Part shown: positions 10,556-21,691 of the stretch, piece after piece
Layout: the number at the start of each line of letters is the position of its first letter
Numbering within the stretch: the first letter of the stretch is position 1
NCBI GenBank assembly: GCA_038093515.1
Contig: JBBPSI010000136.1
Coordinates: forward strand, 1 to 64,000
Reading direction: 5' to 3'
Length of the DNA stretch: 64,000 nt
Origin: Butyriboletus loyo
Taxonomy: Eukaryota > Basidiomycota > Agaricomycetes > Boletales > Boletaceae
Program-made: the position numbers and the translations under genes
Notes under the pieces: generated by a model
What the model was told of the DNA's origin: nothing
The model's input: only the letters and a program-made list of their open reading frames with translations
Database searches by the model: none

Positions 10556-12566
10556 TTACAATGCCATGCTGATCTGAGTCTCCGTGAAGTGTGTCAAACA
10601 AACCAACGCCTGGCACCAAAGGCATGCTCGATCATACCAAATTCCATCCGCAAGTGACACATCCAGCTGCTTTGATCGCCGTCGGCCCAACCGAATCATC
10701 TCAAAGATTGGGTAATGGCCTAGGTCCCATTCTACCGGCGTAAGTCCAAGCCCATCAGGAATGATCTTATGATCAATCAGTTCGTACAACATCCCAAAAA
10801 AAGTCGCCTCATCTTCAGAATTAGCAAATGGAGTTCTGTGGGATGGAACATACACTGCATCGTGGTTTGCGTGCTGCTGCTGCTGATTGACAAGTTCAGC
10901 TATTTGGGCAATAAACGTGCCATCTTCATCACCGCTCGTTTCTTCATCTGCTGGATGTCCAGCACCTGACTGATGTTCTTTACGTGCTAGGCACCTTCCG
11001 TGTATGCCATAATACCTATCAATGAGTTCTGGATGAATACCTTCACAATCATCTTTGTACACGCCAAACTGTGTTTGGCCCAAGAGGCGGAGATCCTGAA
11101 TTTTAATTAGAACTTTAGCATCATATTTCACAGGAGTAGCGCTGATGTACCTTTGGGCTCTTGTTATTCGTATCGACGCTATCGATGGGATGACAGTTCC
11201 ATTCAAGCTGGAAGTTCAGACAATCCTGGTTGATTGCATTGAGAAAGAGGGTATGCAACAACCACAGGTGGTTTGGATTTTGTGGATCGAGCATATGTTG
11301 ATTTTCGAGTCGAGTGAAAAATGCACGCCAACGATGAGCAAACTGTGTTCCGACTTCAACCCACAAACGTTCAATACGTGAGTTATGTGTGGACCTGAAA
11401 CGTCAAAGATCTGTCAGTGCGTAAAAAATCATGCAAGGTAAACGACTTACGAGCCCCACATGAAGGAGGCACGATGAGAACCTTTCTTCATGATCATGTA
11501 CGTTGCAATGTCAACATTCTCACCCCCACGATCACCCCTAACCCGGGATGGCATTTCATATTCTGTTACTGCATGCTTGAATAGATCGAGAACAGTTGTT
11601 GAGCGGTTATTATCACTCGCTTGTAGTGCGGTTATCTGACAAAGACCACAAATATTAATATTTAAAGTTTACAGCAAATTCTTGGTGCGCACCGTACGAC
11701 AAAAACCATCAATGAAACCATGAATTACGATCCCCCAGCGGATAAGCTTGTGATGCCCGTCGACATGCCAAAGGGCGTTTGGGCGTTTTACATAATATTT
11801 ACGACGCCTCTTTACCTGGCGGTCTCGGAGGACTTGGCCAATACGATCAACTCTGTGAAGAGATTGGAGTACCCGACGATACTGAAGACGATGGCCATGT
11901 GCTCGCAAATGACCCATCACATAGCGTAAACCAGACTCTGGATGTCCAGCCTTGAATTCGATGACATGCTGGTCGAGTTCCGCATTACTCAATGTTGAGT
12001 AGCCACGTTTGATGCTGTGTTTTTTCATGTACAAGTGAAGAGTATTCCTATGCACCCCTAAGGTGCGTGCTAGCTCAGTGAGTCTGATTTGCCGGGAATC
12101 GGAGGTTGCCTCTTTGAGAAAAGCTAGATCGACGACTTTCCGAGGGCGACCCCGTTGTCCAGTGTGGACAATGCTCACAGGCTGTGGTATCTGAACACCG
12201 GCATCCATCCTGTAATTGGTTGATATGTAACGCTACACTTCAGGACTAGACAACTTACTGATTTTGCACATTCTCGCAGCAACGTGTGAGTGCAAGGAAT
12301 AAATCTCCAAGCTGGGTGGCTACTGTCACCAACCACCCTTCCAGGTCCAGTGAAATACAGTCATGTTCAACTGCTAGAAGAAGTGGAATTGCATCACCTT
12401 CGATTGCAGCAAGATGAAACTTGATTTGAAGCGGATCCATTTGGCCTTGGTTGAGAATTCGCAGAGCATGCTGATAGATATCACTTAAAGCATCATGAGC
12501 CAACAGCAAATTGGCACGCTGTTCAACCTGTGGGAGTGGGGGCAGCGTACGTGGTAGCGGTAGCAT
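10556..12566 (-). CDS. rve-type DDE integrase/transposase
   Basis: Five exons on the minus strand, ATG 12566 to stop at 10556-10558. Exon 1 encodes a helical N-terminus. Exon 2 encodes GRPRK plus a helix-turn-helix (ELARTLGVHRNTLHLYMKK), an rve-associated region and the first catalytic Asp (LWHVDGHHKLIRW). Exon 3 holds the second Asp (RVRGDRGGEN) and exon 4 the Glu (HNSRIERLWVEV), giving a DD(34)E spacing once the introns near 11697/11641 and 11449/11393 are removed. A long C-terminal domain follows. No stop or frameshift is seen. This integrase type is common in basidiomycetes and some animals. The intact triad suggests recent activity. Confidence 0.8.
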
Positions 12567-12639
12567 GCGGGTATGATTATGGTGTCACAACAGTGTCACA
12601 TGTACCATTTTGAGACAGGTTTCTCGACATGGTACCAGT

Positions 12640-13690
12640 GAGTCCCTGCCCTCACTGACCTGTTTCTCTCATTTACCCACTCCCTTTGTTACAGGTCTCA
12701 TTGTCACTGCCGTCGCTGACACCAATACATGAATAGGCAGGCAGTCCACTGGGATGAGCCTGTAGCACCGGCTTGAGGCCATCACCGACTTCGCTGGCCT
12801 ATCATCCATATCAGACGATGTCATTATCACCTGTCTCTGTGCGCGCTTCATGTCCAACACTGTCTATACAAGCATTCAGCTCTTCCACACTCGTTGCCAT
12901 CAACCTCATGTCTGACACCATCTACACCACCTACACTAACATTGGATCCTCCGCACTCATTACCGTCAACCCTCACAAATATGTCGCTCCAAATGCCGAC
13001 TCGATTCTCCAAAAATACGCCAGACTATCAGGACATGGCTGGGAACAAGACCATCTATACAAGCATTCAACTCTTCCGCACTCGTTACCATCAACCCTCA
13101 CAAATACGTTGCTCCAAATGCCGACTCGATTCTCCAAAAATATGCCGCAGACTATCGGGACACGGCTGAGAATAAGGCCCCACTCCTGCCCCACATCTTT
13201 CAGCTTGTCGATAATGTCTACTACCACATGAGGCGCACAGCCCAGGACCAGTCCCTTATCATCAGGTACGGCTCTGCTTTTAGTCTACGTATGATTTACT
13301 AATGTTGTATTCCTTGATAGTGGTGAAACTGGCAGTGGAAAGTCGGAAAGTCGCCGTCAAGCCATCAAGGCACTACTGGAGCTTGCCATTTCCAATCCGG
13401 GAAAGAAGGGTTCCAAGCTCACAAACCAGGTACCTGTCGTAGATTCATTATAGAGTCCTTTGATGCTCACTGTATGCTCTTCAATCCAAATGCATCTCGC
13501 TTTGGAAAATATACAGAACTTCAGTTCACCGACAAAGGGTGTTTGTACGGTATAAAGTTGCTTGACTACTATCTCGAACGCAACCAAGTGGCTGAGCGCT
13601 CACCCAGGAGACATCGAGTTCACTCTCAACCACAGTCATGATGTGGACACAGCAGTCACTCAAAATGTGGATGTTATTCACAATTAGACA
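12640..13690 (+). pseudogene. Myosin-motor fragment of a class V-type chitin synthase, internally duplicated
   Basis: Remnants of the myosin-like head fused to fungal chitin synthases. A region resembling DLAGLSSISDDVII leads to VNPHKYVAPNADS, then HMRRTAQDQSLI, the P-loop SGETGSGKSESRR (near 13316-13355, split by an intron at 13265-13318) and a switch-region stretch NPGKKGSKL. The VNPHKY...QKYA block occurs twice (about 12965-13015 and 13090-13140), and its lead-in (TLVAIN / SSALITVN / STLVTIN) three times. Stops and frameshifts break the frame after 13440. The catalytic chitin synthase half is absent. Probably a host-gene fragment caught inside the element. Confidence 0.75.
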
Positions 13691-13898
13691 GCATTATTAG
13701 ACTGGAATTTTTGTATCTAACCCCAGTGAACGATATACACGGTTTATCAATGAAAAAATGCGTTGCGGTTGCTTAAGCTTATTACATAAGCTCCACATGG
13801 TTGACCAACTGGGCTCCAACACTATCTGTGCCTCAACGTGCCCTTCACCTTGCTTTGTCCGACTTCTCCCAATTGTGTCTGTCTCAACAAGCCTAGTA

Positions 13899-14896
13899 AT
13901 GTCTGAACTCACTCGTCATCCAATCTACTACTTTCCCAGTGGAACACATATCTTTCGTGTACGTGCTCACTCTCAGTTGCCCAGGATTCACTTTCTAAAA
14001 GCCTTCCAGGTCGAAAATACACTTTATAAATTGCATGACGACATTCTCACAGCACACTCCGCCCTTTTCCAGGATATGTTTACAATAGGCAATGCTGGTC
14101 CCGGCTGCCCTGTTGAAGGGAAAAGTGACGCAGAGCCCATTTTTTTGGAGGGCGATCAACAAGCTGTCTTTAATTTATTTCTCGATCATATCACCGGCCG
14201 GTAAGTATTTTCTACCCATCATACGGATTCTACCCTTGACAAAAGAGTTTCTTTAGTTCCCGTAGTATTGGTTCCAATGATGCCTACTCTCATGAACAAC
14301 TCCGTGACCTGCTACAATTTGCGGACAAGTACCACTGCCCCTTAACGCGACGCTTTGTTGTTGACCACATTTGGGATGCAAGATTCACATATCATCCTGC
14401 CGTTCTCCTACAACTAGGCCGTCGATTCAATGTCACCCGGCTCTTCAAACGTGGATTCAAAAGTCTTGTCAACATCCCGCTCAAACGGGTCCTCAGGGAA
14501 CACCGTCTGGAAATGGGTAGTGAGGTCTTTGTTGCATTAGTTTATGCAAAATGCATGCTCGAGGAGCACACTCGGGTCATTGCGAGCGAAGAACCGGCAA
14601 TCCTTGCCCATGCAGATGATTGCCCTAACCCAACTGCATGCCAAGAGGACTGGCACGCAGCCTGGTGGAATGGAATGGGTCGGTTCTTGCTTGATGGGAG
14701 AAATCCACAACCCTTTGCTGATGCCGTTAAGCGTTTTCGAGAGATGGAGTTTGGTCGCATGGGTACTAGCTGCCAAAAACGAATGTTCCAGATCGTTGAT
14801 CATGGGCTTGGCTTTCGGAACGCTGATCTATTCATTGACGAGATTTGTGATGGGCTTGTAACTGACTTCCACCTCACTGACATGGAACTAGAGTAG
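13899..14896 (+). CDS. BTB/POZ-domain protein
   Basis: Two exons, 13899-14200 and 14257-14896, with a GTAAGT donor and TTTCTTTAG acceptor. Phase closes to give about 313 residues. The N-terminal ~100 residues have the BTB shape used by agaricomycete BTB families: HP.YYF...THIFRV, then LYKLHDDILTAHSALFQDMF (about residues 45-65), then FLEGDQQAVFNLFLDHI before the intron. The C-terminal part is helical with Cys/His positions (HADDCPN, CQEDWHAAWW) seen in that family. Such proteins usually mediate dimerisation or cullin-3 contact; the role here is unknown. It is intact and lies just inside the right inverted repeat, so it may be element cargo or an old neighbour. Confidence 0.8.
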
Positions 14897-14989
14897 TAAC
14901 TTTACCAAGTCCTTCATATGCAGTTGGTGTAACTCGGACTACTACATACGTGCGATGTGTGATAACATTCCTTCTACTTGTATTGCAAG

Positions 14990-15172
14990 ACAGGATTGAG
15001 TGCGGCCGTGAATTGCGCAGAGCACAGCGCGGCGGGTGATAATAAACTGTGATCAGACGACATTTAAGAGGTGCGGCCGTGAATTGCTCGGAGCGCAGCG
15101 CGGCGGGTGATAATAAACTGCGATTAGATGAAAAATTTGCGGTGGGAATAAATGTGCAGATGTTCCGCCATA
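14990..15172 (-). repeat. Right inverted repeat with two ~72-bp direct repeats
   Basis: Reverse complement of 8341 to about 8530. Two units (about 15000-15070 and 15073-15145) each carry GCGGGTGATAATAAACTG. The shared tip on the right ends at 15172 (reverse complement TATGGCGGAACATCTG). Confidence 0.85.
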
Positions 15173-15585
15173 GGGCCGTGGCACGGTGCGCGTAATACCG
15201 ACTTTCCGTATATACTCGATGATCAACGCTCATTTATGCTAAGTACAAGTAATGAATTTATTGATTGGAACACTTCATAGGTATTCATTTCTTTTGGTTT
15301 GCCTTTCATTATTGATTGCATTAGACAACCTTCCGTTTCAAGGGAAGGTATATAATCCTTACTGAACACCTATTAATCACATGTACACTATGGCCTTCGA
15401 CAACGAAATTGAATCAATCCTGGCTAATCCCCGTGCTGCACGTGTCTTGGTTTTCCATGGGTTCCGCCAGAACAAGTCACACATGGGAACCAGCAGTTCA
15501 ACAGCACAGGTGCTTTTCTCGACGCGGGTTTACACCCTCGGTCGTGATGCTACATTTAGTCTACGAGACATTCCGAAACCTCCAC
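15173..15585. other. Spacer with one short unassigned frame
   Basis: A forward frame from ATG 15381 (or 15390) reads FHGFRQNKSHMGTSSST, with no family I recognise. It overlaps the 3' end of the minus-strand lactonase gene. A TATA-like stretch (GTATATAATCC, near 15348) precedes it. Probably not a gene. Confidence 0.35.
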
Positions 15586-17074
15586 CTAGTATGCAGCCAA
15601 GTCGATACCCTGTGCCTGGATGTTGGCTAGATATATCCTTTCCTCATCTAAAATAAGGAGTCCAGACTTTGTGAATATCATTTCGGCCGTCGTACTGTTT
15701 AAAAAGAGTTTTCCGATGAGCGTGCCCTCGGAGTTCCATACGTGCGTTCCATCCCCACACGCCGAAAAAACGTTGCCGTTCGTGTCAAGTTGGATGCCGT
15801 CGGGAATGCCAGAATCGCTGTAAGCAAAGACACGGCGGTTTTTGAACGACTGGGTCACTGGATCGACGTCATACTGATAGCTATTGTAGTGCAGAGTATG
15901 GATAACGGAGAACAGACAAGTCCAAGGGGACTTACATTGTGGCGGGATATGTCTGATTGTTTCCCCACAAACCACCGTTGACACCTGTGTCAGTCCTGAA
16001 GATTCGTGTGTAAGCCCTTGCACCAGAGTTAGAGGAAATATGAGTGTCCTGCTTACACGAATGCGATTCTGCCGTCAGGGGTAAAGGCGATGCCATTTGG
16101 GAGCATGAATTGGTCTGCGACAACTCGGACTTGACCGGTCGATGGATCGAAGCGGTACACTTGAGAAGGTAACATTGGTTCGGGACGGAATCCATTCAAC
16201 CGGCCGTATCTACACGAGCCTGTCAACTTTGCTCTTAGGTTAATAGAGAACCTACGTGGGGTCTGTGAAAAACATGATATCGGTGCCAGGCAGTACCTTG
16301 ATATCGTTCAGAGAGTTGAACTGCCTGCCGTAAAAGTTGTCTAGCAGGACGGTCGTATTGAATGGTGGGCTAGGGTTCACGAGTACAATTGAAGGAGGCA
16401 GAAGCGCACGTCCTGACGTGACAAACAGAAGGTTTCCCTTATAAGGGCCTGTGCCTCCGTTGACCATCTGGACAGCGTCAGAAAGGTTTAACTGAATATG
16501 CATATGCCTGAGTGATTTCCTCCTGGTACCTATTGTAAATCCTGCTCACGGTCTGTATTTGGATATTGACTCCACCTGTAGTGCCAACGAGGGCATTATC
16601 GACTTCTGTCATGTTGAGCATTGAGACGACGCTATTATTGTTCCAGCCATTATATCCCAGAGGACCACCATCATTACTGGAGAAGAAAACGACGTTGAGG
16701 TCGGGCACGTAAATCGGCGCTTCGTGGGCAAACGCAAAGCCTGGGTTCGACACGACAAGCCGAATAGTTGCATCTGGGCCTGTTATATCGAGGAAGGAGG
16801 GGTCGAAGACTTGGATGAAAGGTGGAGTCGTGTTAGTGGGATTGAAACCCACGAAAGAGTTGTTTGTACGCCATGGAGTGTAATTTGCACCCACGACATT
16901 ATAATCGAGGGGGTTGATGTACTGAGTGTGTCAACATTCTCCTCTCGTGAACCTCGGTAGAGAACATACCACAGCGCCAGGGGGCAAGATGAAATTCTGG
17001 GCATTAGTAGCAGCCCTCGTGGACGACGCTACAGCAATTGCAATTGCCAACAAAGCAAACACTGTTGCGACCAT
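15586..17074 (-). CDS. Secreted SMP-30/gluconolactonase-like lactonohydrolase, copy 1
   Basis: Minus-strand gene, ATG 17074 (MVATVFALLAIAIAVASS, a clear signal peptide or anchor) to TAG 15586-15588. About six exons. Motifs in order: PLDYNVVGANYT, NPGFAFAHEAPIYV, VNGGTGPYKGNLLF, NSLNDIKVLPGTD, FDPSTGQVRVVADQF, LPNGIAFTPDG, YSDSGIPDGIQLDTNGNVFS, ending GLLILDEERIYLANI. These fit the six-bladed propeller of fungal lactonohydrolases, with Asn/Asp metal ligands in the NSLND, PNGIAF and PDGIQ blades. Likely hydrolyses sugar or aromatic lactones outside the cell. No stop or frameshift found. A paralogue lies inverted at 54106-55587. Confidence 0.85.
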
Positions 17075-17116
17075 TATTAGTACGTTTTGTGCTGGAAGCT
17101 TGTCGTCCCTGCTCAC

Positions 17117-18228
17117 GGACTCAAGTCAGGGAAAAGGCTCAAACACCAAGTTGAGACTCACCCTCTCCGTCTTTTAGCTTGTGTCACAGGCATTTTTTGG
17201 TTGCCAGGATCGGGTAGCCGTTTATAAGCATCATGTTTAACATTAAGTCGCCTGACCGCCACAGGGAACGACAAATCTTTGGAAGCAGCACGGCTACGAG
17301 ATTTTTTCACAGACGTAGACAATTGGAGTAATAGAACTTGATCTGTCTCTCAAGCACATTAGTGAACGGATTGTCTCGTCCCACACACTCGCCGGAATCC
17401 AGAAACCCGCTCAGACTGATCTCCTTTTAGCTAGGGAAGGCCGTGGTTGACAACACCACCCCAAAAAGTCAGAACCCAAATGATGCCATAAAAATCAAAG
17501 TTTCCAACACGCCCCCACCTGGCAGGAGGTATGTTAGAAAGGTCCAATAAGTTTTCACGGAAGCCTCGCGTCAACTACTAGTCGCGCAACCGAAATATGG
17601 CAGCCTTGATGATCATGACGCCTCAGACGATGCCTCCCTCCATTGCACGACACGAGTTTGCAAATTCTGTGGCCAGAGTCTACGAGTTCGTGCCAGGGAC
17701 CTTCAGCAAATATGCATCCCTGGGGTTCTTGACCTAGTAATGTACAGTACCACGCAATACCCGTGCTACGCGGCAGCAGGTGGTGGAGGATTCTGACAAT
17801 CTTTCAATGTTCCAGAGGTATGTGGTTGGAGTGAGACTGCTGCCAATGGAAATCAACCGACACGGACAGGTGAAGACGAATGCCATGTAGTTATGATCCA
17901 GCTCGATCAAATGGAAATTGCGATTGCAGGGGGACGGAACGATCTATCCGTGTGCGTCCTGTGACGACCTGGAAGAAACTTACACCCAAACACGAACGTC
18001 AACAAACGACATCCGTGACCTCTTAGTATTTGCGGTCGCTCATCGATGATGGTATACCATTTGGACGGGCGTAACACTACGAAATGACATCGAGGTGCCA
18101 CTGCGATCACTGTAATAATGCAGCATATCAGAAGTGCGGTAGAATATGGCAGGCAGGGTAGAAGAAGTGAATGAGACCGCATATATTCAGTGCCTCGCCC
18201 AAAAGTATGCGCGACTTGGATGCTAGAA
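17117..18228. other. Intergenic region
   Basis: About 1.1 kb without a supported gene. A minus-strand frame from ATG 18182 begins with a hydrophobic stretch (LLLPCLPYSTALLICCIIT) and could encode a ~90-residue secreted peptide, but nothing else supports it. Near 17640-17700 a forward reading shows CTTRVCKFCGQSLRVR, possibly a zinc-finger fragment. Confidence 0.4.
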
Positions 18229-19276
18229 TCATGAATCAGGCTGCTCGGCTTTCAAGTCTTCCTTCGCTTTCCTGAACCTTTCAAAGTAAGGCTACGCATT
18301 TGATCAGGATGATATACCGCATAGTGCGAAAATGGAAACATACGGCCTTTTCCTCCGGGGACATGGACCTCCAACGATCGGCGGCTGCGACTACAGCCCG
18401 AATTGTATACCTCTTCTCCGGAGATGTCTCATTTATAAGGGTCTGTCCATCTGGAGTGTTGCGAAATTCGTTCGAAAATCTAAGGGAAAACCGTGATGAG
18501 ATGTGCCATCTTAGCAACACCTAGAAAAAACAAGAACACACAGGATAAACGGGGTCACAGGAATCGAATGCTTCCTTGTCGAGTGGAACTTGGTTTTTCC
18601 CTGAGCTTTACGAATTGCGTTGAGTTGTTTCAGCTCAGATAGGGAAGTGTTGCGGAAAAATTCATCTCTCTCTTGCTTGGCTTGCGCTTTCCTGGCTTCG
18701 TTCTCATCATAGAAGGGCTACAGAAGTGATAAGAGGAAGTGGTTGAATTGCAAAAACACTGCACTGGCAGGCCATACATACCTGCTTCTCAGTCATGGAG
18801 TAGCCCCTCCAAATTTCACCAGCACGCTTGGAAATCTCTTGGAAGTCTTGGAGTGAGCTTGCCTGGGATTGAGATTTGGCGAAAGAGGAATAGAAAAGGA
18901 AGTATGGGCCGGGTGCACGCTTAGGAGGCTTGAGATTTTCTGGTATACGAACTTGAAAATAATGAGTTCTGGCCAAATGTAGCACAATGCGTGCATATGT
19001 ACCTCTCTGTTTCTCCTGTTTTGGTTGCTTCTTCTGATCCACAGCTGGTTTTTTTGGTGGTCTGCCTCTCTTTGCGGGGACTGCGCGTTTATCCTTGATA
19101 GCCTTCTTTTCGGTAGTAGTCTTCTCCGCTGTCCTCTGAAGCGGAAGGTTAAACTGAGGAGTCGCAAAGAGGGTGCGACGCGTGACAACGGAAAGCGTCG
19201 CTGGATAAGCAGTACGGGCAGCGATAGGGACTATCGCGCCAAGTGTCATGCGCCTAGCAAAGAGCGACAAGACCAT
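18229..19276 (-). CDS. Mitochondrial tandem HMG-box protein (Abf2/TFAM-like)
   Basis: Five exons on the minus strand, ATG 19276 to TGA 18229-18231. The N-terminus (MVLSLFARRMTLGAIVPIAA) is Arg-rich and lacks acidic residues, as in a mitochondrial presequence. An AT-hook-like KRGRPPKKP follows. HMG box 1 starts PPKRAPGPYFLFYSSFAK and continues through GEIWRGYSMTEKQ into PFYDENEARK across an intron. HMG box 2 reads TPFILFSNEFRNTPDGQT...RWRSMSPEEKAPYFERFRKAKEDLK once two introns are removed. All introns (near 19002/18957, 18778/18721, 18564/18461, 18342/18287) keep frame. The architecture fits mitochondrial nucleoid packaging proteins. I chose 19276 because no upstream ATG is in frame. Confidence 0.85.
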
Positions 19277-19420
19277 TCTAGAGAAGCTGGCGGATGCGCG
19301 TGTTGAAACTTTGAGGGGTAGCAAAGAGCTGTTAATGTTTCAATGTCACGGCTTGACGTCTGTCACGGGACCTGTGACTCGCGCGTAATTATCCACACAT
19401 CGTGCTCGTCGTGTGCGGCG

Positions 19421-20275
19421 ATGGCGGCGCCGAATCCACCACAGCTCGACTTCATTCCGAACTCGCTTCCCGTCTCTCAACTCGAGTCTCTCCGTTTTAA
19501 AGCGAACCAGATCATCGAGTCCATCCAGGCGTTGCAACGCACCATCGATGCTGGCGGACTTCAGGTCATGCCTGCATGGCCCGACATCTTGTCCAAGTAC
19601 AATGTCATACTCTCACAGACCCATAGCTTCTACTCCTCCCTCAGCTCACCACCGTCCGCGACGTACACGCAACAATCCCAGCCGCTCACAAGGAGTCCAT
19701 ATGAGAATATTGCCCTCCACCCAAACATCGCCATGACAGACCACCAGCTCGACAACGACCTCATACCAGTCCTGCGCAACCAACAGACGACAGACGTGCT
19801 TCGCATGGAAAACGCGACTGTTCGTCGTCTCGCTGAATGTATGGTCACCCGCGGGGCAATCGCGACCAACACTTTGGAGAGCCAGGACAATCGACCCGTG
19901 GCTGCCTTCGGAACGAGCTCAAGACAGAGAGTAACATACGAAGATGTCGTTCGCGAATGCGCGGAAATACGAGATGCACACGATCGCCGCGTCGAGCGTG
20001 CGGTCCGTGCCGTACTCATGCTAAGGGACAAGTTTGACTGGAAACAACGTGTCGAAGTCGAAGAACCAGAGCCGGAAGAACTCGAGTGGGATCCGCGTGT
20101 GCGCCAGCATAACGTGCATGTGGAAAATCAAGATGTTACTGAGATGGCAGATGTTGAGGGACAGAGTAGTGACGAGGAGGAAGTCGTAGAGGGTGAGCTT
20201 GCAGGCGATGATGGTCAGACACCTGTGGCCACCCCTGCGGACATTGAGATGACATCCGCTGAAAGTCACGATTAA
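19421..20275 (+). CDS. MED8: Mediator complex subunit 8
   Basis: Single-exon gene of 284 residues from ATG 19421 (MAAPNPPQLDFIPN) to TAA 20273-20275. The N-terminal half carries the Med8 signature (LPVSQLESLRFKANQIIESI, then WPDILSKYNVILSQTHSFYSSL) that forms the helical head-module interface. The middle (ADQ-poor helical VLRMENATVRRLAECM..) matches fungal Med8 length and order. The C-terminus is acidic. An upstream in-frame ATG at 19343 exists, but homology starts at 19421. Its 5' end lies 145 bp from the divergently transcribed HMG gene, implying a shared promoter region. Confidence 0.85.
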   Translation: MAAPNPPQLDFIPNSLPVSQLESLRFKANQIIESIQALQRTIDAGGLQVMPAWPDILSKYNVILSQTHSFYSSLSSPPSATYTQQSQPLTRSPYENIALHPNIAMTDHQLDNDLIPVLRNQQTTDVLRMENATVRRLAECMVTRGAIATNTLESQDNRPVAAFGTSSRQRVTYEDVVRECAEIRDAHDRRVERAVRAVLMLRDKFDWKQRVEVEEPEPEELEWDPRVRQHNVHVENQDVTEMADVEGQSSDEEEVVEGELAGDDGQTPVATPADIEMTSAESHD

Positions 20276-20323
20276 GGTTTTTTTGAATGGTATGGTGCTG
20301 AATATATATTATAAACCGATGCT

Positions 20324-21598
20324 CTAGTAACATGGCGCATTCTTCAGGATCTCTACACATTCGGGCAAGATGCTCCGGGCCCATCGTACTGTTTCCCTGC
20401 CGGACGCTTGTGTTGTTTCCCCCTCTTCTTGGGACATCGCCTCAGCCAAAACCATCAAAGCTAGGTATACGGTATACCATGTCCTCTTTGTCTTGTGTCG
20501 CGGAAACACAATCAACGTACCATCTTCTTCGCCACAAAAGTACCCTTCATTTATCGCTGTGGTTGGCCCTGGCGGCAAGAACCACGTCTCCATCAGTGGA
20601 TCTCCCCAGAGCGCACGGCCGAACGTCGGGAGTATATATGCGATGTCTGCTTCTGTGTCTTCCTCAGATGCTGTACCATCACTTCCTTTCCCTTGAGTCA
20701 TGGACACGATAACATCTTCATCATTTCCTGTCACCCATATGAGCCTTGGCATCTCCACATCATCGAAGAGGAACGACCCGATCGCGCGAGAAAGGGGGCG
20801 CCGCAGTTCGTCGACATCAATGTCCAAGTCCACTTTATAAGTTTTACGAGCCTCCGCGTCGCCGCACACATGCTCGAGGATTTCCTCCAATCGCGAGATG
20901 AAAGTGTCTTGCCAACTGTATGGTGTCATGTCTTCCCCGTCTCCTTCCCCGTCCCCGTCGATTTGGCTGGCAGCAAATAAGGTGGTGAACGAGGGCACAG
21001 ATAGAGGCTCTGGCGTGGGTTTGTCCATTGGTATGCCAAACCAGTCATTTGTGACGCCATGGAGTGCGCGGAGGTATGTACCAAGTTTCAGTTCGACCCG
21101 AGCAAGCTGTCTAGGCGAGAGTTCGTGGCGGACGGATGCCAAAGACATTGGCGGGTTAAGCTGTGACGAATCGGGAACGCGGAGCAGTAACCAGCCAAAG
21201 TGCCATTTTCCATCGCCGCCTGACACGTCTTGTGCTACAGGGCGTGGGACCGGTACCGCGGTGTTGTCGAGAATCTTGGAGAGAAGGATGGAAAGGGCGG
21301 GGAGTGTGATGAGCCCGGGAGGTGTCGCAATCCCTGGTCGTGGATCGCTGGGAGTCAGTGGAGAAACCAGCAAGAGATAGGATCTATCAGAGTCGGACAG
21401 AGAGATGTGGTATGATTTCCGAGACATTGTGTAGCTGTTATGATGGTCACATAAGTCCATGGCAAATATGACTCGACCATTCTCGAATGCACACCTGTAG
21501 CTGGTGCTCTTGATCTCGGCAAACGAAGCGATGTGGGCGTTTTGGTTGCCGTCATTGCTGTTGATGAGATCGCGTACTTGTTCTAGGGTGACTTGCAT
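20324..21598 (-). CDS. Aminoglycoside-phosphotransferase-fold protein lacking the usual HxD loop
   Basis: Intronless 424-residue frame, ATG 21598. Residues 90-200 resemble the N-lobe and helical insert of the APH/choline-kinase-like superfamily (LPALSILLSKILDNTAVPVPRP, FGWLLLRVPDS, LGTYLRALHGVTNDWFGIP). The C-lobe region has PRLIWVTGNDEDVIVSM where catalytic family members normally have a His-x-Asp loop, and GDPLMETWF further on. The catalytic Asp is not apparent, so it may be a pseudo-kinase. Convergent with MED8; the stops are about 50 bp apart. Confidence 0.6.
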   Translation of the reverse strand: MQVTLEQVRDLINSNDGNQNAHIASFAEIKSTSYRCAFENGRVIFAMDLCDHHNSYTMSRKSYHISLSDSDRSYLLLVSPLTPSDPRPGIATPPGLITLPALSILLSKILDNTAVPVPRPVAQDVSGGDGKWHFGWLLLRVPDSSQLNPPMSLASVRHELSPRQLARVELKLGTYLRALHGVTNDWFGIPMDKPTPEPLSVPSFTTLFAASQIDGDGEGDGEDMTPYSWQDTFISRLEEILEHVCGDAEARKTYKVDLDIDVDELRRPLSRAIGSFLFDDVEMPRLIWVTGNDEDVIVSMTQGKGSDGTASEEDTEADIAYILPTFGRALWGDPLMETWFLPPGPTTAINEGYFCGEEDGTLIVFPRHKTKRTWYTVYLALMVLAEAMSQEEGETTQASGRETVRWARSILPECVEILKNAPCY

Positions 21599-21691
21599 GG
21601 TGGGTGCTTGATGAGGGCAAGTCGGCTATAAGATCAAATGTGGGAGGTTGGACGGTGATGATATCGATATGATATGATAAGATGTGCTTCA

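Larger units (their letters stand above)
8341..15172. mobile_element. Candidate composite DNA transposon with rve integrase and inverted terminal repeats
   Basis: The left end (8341 to about 8530) and the reverse complement of the right end (15172 to about 14990) are near-identical from TATGGCGGAACATCTGCACA onward, for about 170-190 bp. Each end also holds 2-3 copies of a ~72-bp internal direct repeat. Between them lie a DDE integrase gene, a co-oriented zinc-binding protein gene, a chitin-synthase motor relic and a BTB gene. Inverted repeats plus an integrase with an intact triad suggest a cut-and-paste element. No matching target duplication is visible directly outside these coordinates, so the exact termini are uncertain. 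Confidence 0.55.

Noticed and set aside
15381..15656. Forward frame starting MYTMAFDNEIES
   Set aside because: Protein-like start and a TATA-like stretch, but it overlaps the end of the lactonase gene and matches nothing I know; kept only as a note.
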